Of a stretch of 64,000 nucleotides of DNA, positions 1 to 6,194 are shown in pieces. Positions within the stretch are counted from its first letter, which is position 1, and each line of letters opens with the position of its first letter. Under the pieces are notes generated by a model. It was not told the origin of the DNA, made no database searches, and saw only the letters and a program-made list of their open reading frames with translations. Source of the stretch: Planomonospora sp. ID82291 (GTDB taxonomy: Bacteria > Actinomycetota > Actinomycetes > Streptosporangiales > Streptosporangiaceae); contig NZ_JABTEX010000002.1 of assembly GCF_015711645.1 (NCBI RefSeq), positions 1,488,001 to 1,552,000 on the forward strand, read 5' to 3'. Position numbers and translations under genes: made by a program.

Positions 1-1
1 G

Positions 2-556
2 GACGCGCAGGCCGGGGACATCGTGGTCAACGAGTCCGCCCGGAGCGGGATCAGGGTCACCGAGACCCTCCACTGGAACAACGACAAGCCCAAGACCGAG
101 CACTCCGTCGACGGCGGCACCCTCACGCTGAAGTACGACTGTCCGTCCGGGTTCGGCGTGGTGAGCTGCAGCGTCGACTACAAGGTCGAGATCCCCAAGG
201 GGCTGCGGGTCCAGATCGAGACCGGCGCGGGCGACATCACGCTGCGCTCCCTGACCGGCGAGGTCGAGGCGGGCAGCGGAGCGGGGGACATCGAGGCCAG
301 CGGCCTGGCGGGCAAGGCGTTCGTCGCCGACACGGGGGCCGGCGACATCGAGGCGGGGTTCACCGCCGCACCCGACCGGGTCGACGTGGAGACCGGCGCG
401 GGCGACGCCACGGTACGGCTGCCGAAGGGCCCCTACCGGGTGGACGTCAGCAGCGGCGCCGGGGACGAGACGGTCAAGGTCGACAAGGACCCGTCCGCGG
501 CCCGCACCGTGAAGGTGTCGAGCGGCGCCGGAGACGCGAAGGTGCTGCCGGCCTGA
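2..556 (+). CDS. DUF4097-type beta-repeat protein (5' end outside window)
   Basis: The reading frame is open from the first base, so the gene enters from the left and only its C-terminal ~185 residues are visible. The protein is a run of short strands, each ending in a GAGD motif (ETGAGDI, GSGAGDI, DTGAGDI, ETGAGDA, SSGAGDE, SSGAGDA), at roughly 20-residue intervals. This is the repetitive beta pattern of DUF4097, a family usually found as surface or envelope-associated adhesin-like proteins in actinobacteria and firmicutes. No signal peptide or membrane segment can be judged because the N-terminus is missing. Function is unknown; an envelope role is inference from the family. It ends just before a GC-rich direct repeat and is followed by hflX on the same strand. 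Confidence 0.75.
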   Translation, partial: DAQAGDIVVNESARSGIRVTETLHWNNDKPKTEHSVDGGTLTLKYDCPSGFGVVSCSVDYKVEIPKGLRVQIETGAGDITLRSLTGEVEAGSGAGDIEASGLAGKAFVADTGAGDIEAGFTAAPDRVDVETGAGDATVRLPKGPYRVDVSSGAGDETVKVDKDPSAARTVKVSSGAGDAKVLPA

Positions 557-564
557 ACCCCGGC

Positions 565-638
565 CGGCCCTCCGGTTCCGCCCGGCCGGCCCTCCGTCCG
601 CCCGGCCCTCCGGTTCCGCCCGGCCGGCCCTCCGTCCG
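565..638. repeat. two identical 36-bp direct repeats
   Basis: Positions 565-600 and 603-638 are identical and separated by CC, giving a 38-bp period. The unit is built from CGGCC and CCGTCCG words. It occupies the whole spacer between the DUF4097 gene and the hflX upstream region. It is probably replication slippage; no function is evident. Confidence 0.85.
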
Positions 639-738
639 AGCGGGCGGCGGGGATAACCAGGTGAGGTCCGGCCGTTCGCGTGGCACCATCGGCGGGAAGA
701 CATCCGAGGCGTCCGGGCGTTGTCATAGGTGTCACGCC

Positions 739-2223
739 ATGGGCGTCGCAGGACGACGCACACGGAGAACCGAGCATCCGAACAGGAGCAACGACATAGA
801 CACTCGTGAGTCGCTGGACTTTGACCAGTTCGACGATCTGCCCGAGATCGGTGAGATGGACCTGGCCGAGCGCCAGGCGCTGCGCCGGGTGGCAGGCCTC
901 TCCACCGAGCTCGAGGACGTCACCGAGGTCGAATACCGTCAGCTGCGGCTCGAGAGGGTCGTCCTGGTCGGTGTCTGGACCTCGGGTACGGTGACCGACG
1001 CCGAGAACTCCCTCCTGGAGCTCAAGCTCCTCGCCGAGACGGCGGGCTCGGAGGTGCTGGAAGGTGTGATCCAGCGCCGCCAGAAGCCCGACACGGCGAC
1101 CTACATCGGCTCCGGCAAGGCGCAGGAGCTGGCGGACATCGTGGCGGCCACCGGCGCCGACACCGTGGTCTGCGACGGTGAGCTGAGCCCCGGCCAGCTG
1201 CGGCAGCTGGAGGAGGTCGTCAAGGTCAAGGTCATCGACCGGACCATGCTGATCCTCGACATCTTCGCCCAGCACGCCAAGAGCAGGGAGGGCAAGGCCC
1301 AGGTCGAGCTCGCCCAGCTCAACTACCTCCTGCCGCGCCTGCGCGGCTGGGGCGGCAACCTGTCGCGCCAGGTCGGCGGCCGGGCCGCGGGCGGCGTCGG
1401 CATCGGCGGCCGCGGTCCCGGTGAGACCAAGATCGAGCTGGACCGCCGCCGCATCCGCGAGCGGATGGCCAAGCTCCGCCGCCAGATCGGCGAGATGACC
1501 ACCGCGCGGGAGACCAAGCGCGCGCGCCGGGTGCAGCGCGAGGTCCCGGCCGTGGCCATCGCCGGTTACACCAACGCGGGCAAGTCCTCGCTGCTGAACC
1601 GGCTGACCGGTGCGGGCGTCCTGGTGGAGAACGCGCTCTTCGCCACCCTCGACCCGACCGTCCGCAGGGCGTACACCCCCGAGGGGCGGCTGTTCACGCT
1701 GGCCGACACCGTCGGATTCGTCCGGCACCTGCCGCACCAGCTGGTCGAGGCCTTCCGCTCCACGCTGGAGGAGGTCGGCGACGCCGACCTGATCCTGCAC
1801 GTGGTCGACGGTTCGCACCCCGACCCGGAGTCGCAGCTCGCCGCCGTGCGGGAGGTCTTCTCCGAGATCGAGGGCGCGGGGGACATCCCGGAGATCGTGG
1901 TCGTCAACAAGGCCGACGCCGCCGACCCGGTGGTGCTGGCCCGGCTGACCGCGCGGGAGAAGCACACCGTCGTCGTCTCGGCCCGCACCGGCGCCGGGAT
2001 CGACGAGCTGAGGGCCGTGATCGAGCGCGAACTGCCGCGCTTCGACCAGGAGGTCCGCATGCTCGTGCCGTACCAGCGCGGCGACCTGGTCTCCCGGGTC
2101 CACCAGGAGGGCGAGGTCATCGACGTCGAGCACACCGAGGAGGGCACGATCCTGCACGCCAGGGTCCTGCCGGGTCTGTTCGCCGAGCTGGAGAGGACCG
2201 CCAAGCCGGTCGAGACCGTCTGA
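739..2223 (+). CDS. hflX: ribosome-associated GTPase HflX
   Basis: HflX is a GTPase that splits stalled or hibernating 70S ribosomes. The N-terminal HflX domain includes the conserved stretch TELEDVTEVEYRQLRLERVV and the GTYIGSGK-like ATYIGSGK. A helical linker with the glycine-rich GIGGRGPGETK follows. The G domain carries the P-loop GYTNAGKSS, the G3 motif DTVGFVR and the G4 motif NKAD. The C-terminal extension is of normal size. The reading frame opens at 661. ATG 739 is the first convincing ATG but has no ribosome binding site. The only good Shine-Dalgarno (AGGAG, 784-788) sits 7 nt before an in-frame ATA at 796, so the real start is uncertain (739, 796 or ATG 856). The gene stands alone and is followed by a hairpin. 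Confidence 0.95.
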   Translation: MGVAGRRTRRTEHPNRSNDIDTRESLDFDQFDDLPEIGEMDLAERQALRRVAGLSTELEDVTEVEYRQLRLERVVLVGVWTSGTVTDAENSLLELKLLAETAGSEVLEGVIQRRQKPDTATYIGSGKAQELADIVAATGADTVVCDGELSPGQLRQLEEVVKVKVIDRTMLILDIFAQHAKSREGKAQVELAQLNYLLPRLRGWGGNLSRQVGGRAAGGVGIGGRGPGETKIELDRRRIRERMAKLRRQIGEMTTARETKRARRVQREVPAVAIAGYTNAGKSSLLNRLTGAGVLVENALFATLDPTVRRAYTPEGRLFTLADTVGFVRHLPHQLVEAFRSTLEEVGDADLILHVVDGSHPDPESQLAAVREVFSEIEGAGDIPEIVVVNKADAADPVVLARLTAREKHTVVVSARTGAGIDELRAVIERELPRFDQEVRMLVPYQRGDLVSRVHQEGEVIDVEHTEEGTILHARVLPGLFAELERTAKPVETV

Positions 2224-2265
2224 GGCGGGCGTGTGCGGCGCGGCCGCGCATGACCGGGAACCGGC

Positions 2266-2314
2266 GCGGGAGCCGGGCGGGGGGCCGGAGACCGGTCCCC
2301 GGTCCGGCTCCCGC
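2266..2314 (+). terminator. GC-rich hairpin after hflX
   Basis: GCGGGAGCCGG (2266-2276) pairs perfectly with CCGGCTCCCGC (2304-2314). The 27-nt interior is itself GC-rich and partly self-complementary. It lies 43 nt past the hflX stop. There is no U-tract, as is common for actinobacterial terminators. Confidence 0.5.
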
Positions 2315-2747
2315 GGCGTTTCGGCGGCGTGTGGCCCGTTCTGCGAGGCTAGAAGGATTTCCGCTCCGAGGGCAACGGCACCTCTTGTCTCGCCTTGGCG
2401 AGTTGAGAAGAACTGTCATTCCAAAAACCTCATATATAGCCATGAATCGGACACTGGCCGGTCAAGGTTGAGATTGCTACCATGGGGCAAACCTAACGAG
2501 ATGTTAGGGCGCAGGTCTGTTTGTCGCCCGGTGTTACAGGTGGGGAACAAGTGATCTGAACTGCGGAAACAGGCTCCCTCTCGGCCGCGGGCCCGCGTCG
2601 GCGGACCGGTGGCGGTCACGGCGGGTCGGCGTTCTTCCCCATTAGCCTGTACAGCGGGCCAAGCTGTGAAATAACGTAACTGAACCGAAACCGCCGGATC
2701 ATGGCTCCGGCGCTACTGTCGCCGCACACCCATGAGCGGATGAGAGC
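2315..2747. other. long intergenic region upstream of the hutI operon, no gene seen
   Basis: About 430 nt hold no convincing reading frame. The stretch 2400-2560 is clearly more AT-rich than its surroundings (TCATATATAGCC near 2430) and probably contains the promoter of the downstream small ORF-hutI unit. Two short inverted repeats are visible: CTCGCC/GGCGAG at 2389-2402 with a 2-nt loop, and CCTAAC/GTTAGG at 2492-2508 with a 5-nt loop. I could not place a confident -35/-10 pair, nor match a known riboswitch. Confidence 0.5.
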
Positions 2748-2760
2748 AGGAGACCCCCCA

Positions 2761-2886
2761 ATGTCGTCCGGACACGGAGCGGACCCGGCGGGCACCACGC
2801 CCGGCACCGGCCGGGCCCCCTTGTCGTCTCCGGAGGAGCCCCCCGCTCCGGTGCCCTTCCCTGCGCACAAGGCGGTGATGCGATGA
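2761..2886 (+). CDS. small proline-rich protein coupled to hutI (hypothetical)
   Basis: A 41-codon reading frame begins at an ATG with a well-placed AGGAG (2748-2752, 8 nt before). Its stop overlaps the next gene's start as ATGA (2883-2886). The product is rich in Pro, Gly and Ala, with no membrane segment or recognised motif; it begins MSSGHGADPAG and ends FPAHKAVMR. The ribosome binding site and 4-nt overlap argue that it is translated. It may simply deliver ribosomes to hutI. No homolog is recognised. Confidence 0.45.
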   Translation: MSSGHGADPAGTTPGTGRAPLSSPEEPPAPVPFPAHKAVMR

Positions 2887-4091
2887 CGGTCCGCCTGCTG
2901 ACCAACATCGGCCGGCTCTGGACCGGCAACGACGTCTGCAGCAACGCCGCGATCCTCGTGCACAACGACCGCATCGCCTGGGTCGGCCGTGCCGCGGACC
3001 TGCCGCAGAGCGTCCCCGGAGTGGTGGACGACATCGTCGACGTCGACCACGTCGAGAACCTGGGCGGCGCGCTCGTCACGCCCGGCCTGATCGACGCCCA
3101 CACCCATCCCGTCTACGCGGGCAACCGCTACGCGGAGATGGCCATGCGCTCGGGCGGCTCCACCCCGTCCGCGATCACCGCCGCCGGCGGCGGCATCGGC
3201 TCCACCGTCACGGTCACCCGCGGGACCGACCCGTGGACCCTGTGCAACGGCGTCCGCGAGCGCCTGCGCGAGTGGCTGCTCAGCGGCACCACCACGGTCG
3301 AGGCGAAGACCGGCTACCACCTCACCCGCGACGGCGAGCTCGCCGACGTGCGGCTCCTGCGCGAGCTGGAGAAGGAGCCGATGATGCCGCGCGTGCACGT
3401 CACGTTCCTGGCCGCGCACGTCGTCCCGCCGGAGTACTTCGGGCGCCAGCGCGACTACGTCGAGGCCGTGGGCGCCTGGTGCGCCGACGCCGCCGCGGCC
3501 GGCGCCGACAGCGTGGACGTCTACTGCGACGAAGGCCACTTCACCACCGACGAGGCCCGCTGGGTGCTCGCCTCGGGGCGCAACGTCGGCCTGCTCCCCC
3601 GGGTCCACGCCGGCGCCTACAGCCGCCGCGGCGCGGTCCAGCTCGCCGCCGAACTCGGGTGCGCCTCGGCGGACCTGCTCCACCACACCTCCGACGAGGA
3701 CATCGCGATCCTGTCCCGCTACGGCGTCCCCGCCGTGCTCTGCCCCGGCACCGCGCTCCAGCGGGGCAGCCTGCCGCCCGTGCGCCGGATGCTGGCCCAG
3801 GGCGTCACGGTGGCCCTGGGCAGCGACCACAACCCCGGCCACTGCGGCATCACCTCGATGTCCCTGGTCGTCAGCCTCGCGGTGGCGGCCTTCGGCATGA
3901 GCGTGGGCGACGCCCTGCGCGCCGCGACCCTGGGCGGCGCCACCGTCCTCGGAGCCCCCGACCGGGGCGTCCTGGCCCCCGGCCGCCTGGCGGACATCGT
4001 CCAGTGGGACGCGGACCACGAGGGCGCCTTCGCCTGGGCCTTCGGGCTCAAGCCCCGGCGGGTCTGGCGCGGCGGCACCCCCGTCCAGTGA
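2883..4091 (+). CDS. hutI: imidazolonepropionase-like amidohydrolase
   Basis: Imidazolonepropionase hydrolyses 4-imidazolone-5-propionate to N-formimino-L-glutamate, the third step of histidine breakdown, in the cytosol. This 402-residue protein matches the family in length and layout: a metal-binding DAHTHPVYAG in place of the usual DxHTHxxxAG near residue 75, TTTVEAKTGYHL, FLAAHVVPPE, RVHAGAYS, and the C-terminal metal aspartate in GSDHNPGHCG. The residues after RVHA differ from both the Bacillus and Streptomyces enzymes, so it is a diverged member and could act on a related ring. No other hut gene lies nearby. Translation is coupled to the small ORF upstream by a 4-nt overlap. Confidence 0.8.
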   Translation: MTVRLLTNIGRLWTGNDVCSNAAILVHNDRIAWVGRAADLPQSVPGVVDDIVDVDHVENLGGALVTPGLIDAHTHPVYAGNRYAEMAMRSGGSTPSAITAAGGGIGSTVTVTRGTDPWTLCNGVRERLREWLLSGTTTVEAKTGYHLTRDGELADVRLLRELEKEPMMPRVHVTFLAAHVVPPEYFGRQRDYVEAVGAWCADAAAAGADSVDVYCDEGHFTTDEARWVLASGRNVGLLPRVHAGAYSRRGAVQLAAELGCASADLLHHTSDEDIAILSRYGVPAVLCPGTALQRGSLPPVRRMLAQGVTVALGSDHNPGHCGITSMSLVVSLAVAAFGMSVGDALRAATLGGATVLGAPDRGVLAPGRLADIVQWDADHEGAFAWAFGLKPRRVWRGGTPVQ

Positions 4092-4204
4092 CACCCGGTG
4101 CGGACCCCGCGGTCCGGAACGCCGGCCCGCGGGGCGGCGTTCCGGTACGGCGCACCGCCCGCTCCCTCCCCGATCATGTGATCTCCTGCGGATAACCTCT
4201 GGAC

Positions 4205-5218
4205 ATGCCAGCATCGGTCGCCGTCGTCACCGACTCCACCGCGTGCCTCCCCGCGGCGGAGGCCGCCGCGCTGGGGATCGTCGTGGTCCCGCTCCAGGTG
4301 ATCGTCGGAGGCCGGGCCTTCGATGACGCGATGCGGGTGGACGGCACGGGGCCGGGCGGCGCAGGCACGGCCGACACGGACGCCGCGATGGCGGGCGGCG
4401 CGGTGGCCGACACGGCCGGGGCGGCCGGAGGCGGAACGCGCAGGGGCGAGACGGCCAGGGGCGAGACGGCCAGGGGCGAGACGGCCAGGGGCGAGACGGT
4501 CCGGATCGGAGCAGGGAGGGCGTTCTGGACGCGGGCTCAGGTCACGACCTCCCGGCCCGCGCCCCGGCGTTTCACGGAGGCCTACGCCGAGGCCGCCGCC
4601 GCCGGCGCCGAGGCCGTGGTCTCCGTCCACCTGTCCGGGAAGATGTCGGGCACCGCCGAGGCGGCCAGGGCCGGCGCCGCCGACTCCCCGATCCCGGTGG
4701 AGGTCGTCGACAGCGGATCCGTCGCGATGGGACTCGGCTTCCCCGTCCTCGCCGCGGCGGAGGCCGCCGCGCGGGGGGCGGCCCGTGCCGACGTGGCCGG
4801 AGCCGCCCGCCGCCGCATGGAGGGGACCCGCAGCTTCTTCTACCTCGACACCCTGGAGTACCTCCGCAGGGGAGGTCGTATCGGCACGGCGGCGACCATG
4901 CTCGGATCCGCTCTGATGATCAAACCGTTGCTCCACATCTCCGACGGAGTGATCGCCCCCCTGGAGAAGGTGCGGACGGCCGGTCGGGCCATCGCCCGTC
5001 TGGAGGATCTCGCGGTCCGGGCCGCCGCGGACGCCGGACCGGTCGAGGCGGCCGTCCAGCACGTCTCCTCCCGCTCCCGGGCCGAGATGCTGGCCGTACG
5101 GCTTGCCGAACGCCTGCCCGACCTCGTCAGGGTGGTCGTGGTCGAGGTCGGCGAGGTCCTCGGCGCCCACGCGGGACCGGGAATGCTGGGGGTGACGGTC
5201 TCACCGGTCGCCCCGTGA
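4205..5218 (+). CDS. DegV family fatty-acid-binding protein with low-complexity insertion
   Basis: DegV proteins bind a fatty acid and in firmicutes act as FakB partners of the FakA kinase. The N-terminal VAVVTDSTACLP, the lipid-site VTTSRPAP near residue 113, SVHLSGKMSGT, the VDS motif, the FFYLDTLEYLRRGGRI hallmark and IKPLLHISDG are all present. Between residues ~48 and ~112, where family members go almost directly to VTTSxPxP, there is a Gly/Ala-rich insertion holding a tandem ARGET repeat. The frame stays open and the core motifs are intact, so the protein is probably functional. No fakA-like gene is in the window. It lies upstream of comEA on the same strand, 94 nt apart. Confidence 0.88.
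   Translation: MPASVAVVTDSTACLPAAEAAALGIVVVPLQVIVGGRAFDDAMRVDGTGPGGAGTADTDAAMAGGAVADTAGAAGGGTRRGETARGETARGETARGETVRIGAGRAFWTRAQVTTSRPAPRRFTEAYAEAAAAGAEAVVSVHLSGKMSGTAEAARAGAADSPIPVEVVDSGSVAMGLGFPVLAAAEAAARGAARADVAGAARRRMEGTRSFFYLDTLEYLRRGGRIGTAATMLGSALMIKPLLHISDGVIAPLEKVRTAGRAIARLEDLAVRAAADAGPVEAAVQHVSSRSRAEMLAVRLAERLPDLVRVVVVEVGEVLGAHAGPGMLGVTVSPVAP
4442..4501 (+). repeat. 15-bp tandem repeat inside the DegV gene, four copies
   Basis: The unit AGGGGCGAGACGGCC starts at 4442, 4457, 4472 and 4487; the last copy differs at its final positions. Fifteen bases keep the frame and encode repeated ARGET. Copy number is probably variable between strains. Confidence 0.9.
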
Positions 5219-5221
5219 CGC

Positions 5222-5260
5222 CCGTCCACAGGGATCCCGGGATCCGGCCGGTCGTCCACA
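5222..5260 (+). promoter_or_regulatory. pair of DnaA-box-like sites upstream of comEA
   Basis: CCGTCCACA (5222-5230) and TCGTCCACA (5252-5260) match the actinobacterial DnaA box TTGTCCACA at 7 and 8 of 9 positions. They lie in the same orientation exactly 30 bp apart, about three helical turns. A palindrome GGATCCCGGGATCC (5232-5245) lies between them. They fall in the short gap before comEA. Binding by DnaA is inference; two sites can occur by chance in GC-rich DNA. Confidence 0.3.
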
Positions 5261-5312
5261 GAATCGGATTCGGCCATCGGTCGCGCGAAGGCGGCGGCCT
5301 AGCGTTCCGCAC

Positions 5313-6194
5313 GTGGGCACAGATCAGGACAGCGAGCGGTTCCGCGCGGCGTCGCGGCTGCGGACGCTGACGGCGTTCCGCGGCTCGGCCGCCCCCGGGC
5401 CGGCCGCGGGGCCCGGGGCGGACCCCGGTCCCGCGGGCCGCACCGGCGGCGGCACCGGTGACGCCGACGGCGTCATCTCCACCGGAACCGGCGTCGACGG
5501 CGGTTCCGGTGGTCGGGCGCGTTCCGCGCCGGTCCCCCCTTCCTTCGCCGCACTCCGGGCGGCCGTCGCCGCCCAGCGTCCCGCGGTCGATCCCGGCCGC
5601 CCGGGACTGAAAGCGCTGCTCCTGGTCGCCCTGGTGGCGGTCGTCGCCGGCGGCGTCTACGCCTGGCGGTCCCAACCGGAGCCGGAACCCCTCGCCCCGT
5701 CCGCGCCGGTGTCCGGTCCCGCCCTGCCGGAGGCCGCCGTTCCCCGGCCGATGCCCTCGGCGACCGCCGAGGTCACCGTCCACGTCACGGGGAAGGTCCG
5801 GCGTCCCGGTGTCGTCGCCCTGCCCGGCGGCTCGCGGGTCGCCGATGCGGTCAGGGCCGCCGGAGGCGCGCGCGCAGGGACCTCCTCGGGCTCCCTGAAC
5901 CTCGCGCGCAAGCTCGTCGACGGGGAGCAGATCGTCGTCGGCGACCCGCGCCGGGGCGCGCCTGGAGCGGCCGTTCCCGTCCCCCCTGCCGATCCCGCCG
6001 CGATGATCCTCGACCTCAACACCGCCACACCGGAGCAACTGGAGGAGCTGCCGGGCGTCGGAGAGGTGCTCGCCCGCCGCATCGCCGAATACCGCGACGG
6101 CCGCGGCGGATTCCAGAGCGTCGAGCAGCTTCGGGAGGTCAGCGGCATCGGCGACAGGAAGTACGCCGAAATGAAAGACAAGGTCCGCGTATGA
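5313..6194 (+). CDS. comEA: ComEA-type DNA-binding competence protein
   Basis: ComEA is a membrane-anchored DNA receptor that hands double-stranded DNA to the uptake channel. The 293-residue protein has a disordered Gly/Pro-rich N-terminus and one membrane segment near residues 99-118 (LLLVALVAVVAGGVYAW). An SLBB-type domain follows at about 152-210 (VTVHVTGKVRRPGVVALPGG), then a helix-hairpin-helix DNA-binding domain at the C-terminus (LNTATPEQLEELPGVGEVLA). It starts with GTG and its stop overlaps the comEC start in ATGA, so the two are co-translated. Natural competence is not established in this group; the pair is nevertheless conserved across actinobacteria. Confidence 0.93.
   Translation: MGTDQDSERFRAASRLRTLTAFRGSAAPGPAAGPGADPGPAGRTGGGTGDADGVISTGTGVDGGSGGRARSAPVPPSFAALRAAVAAQRPAVDPGRPGLKALLLVALVAVVAGGVYAWRSQPEPEPLAPSAPVSGPALPEAAVPRPMPSATAEVTVHVTGKVRRPGVVALPGGSRVADAVRAAGGARAGTSSGSLNLARKLVDGEQIVVGDPRRGAPGAAVPVPPADPAAMILDLNTATPEQLEELPGVGEVLARRIAEYRDGRGGFQSVEQLREVSGIGDRKYAEMKDKVRV

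Noticed and set aside
433-2157. 574-codon minus-strand frame opposite hflX
   Set aside because: Antisense of a well-supported gene; its composition (runs of Asp, Leu, Val, Gly) mirrors plus-strand codon bias, and it resembles no family.
2389-2508. riboswitch or tRNA upstream of hutI
   Set aside because: The inverted repeats are short and do not assemble into a cloverleaf or a riboswitch core that I recognise.
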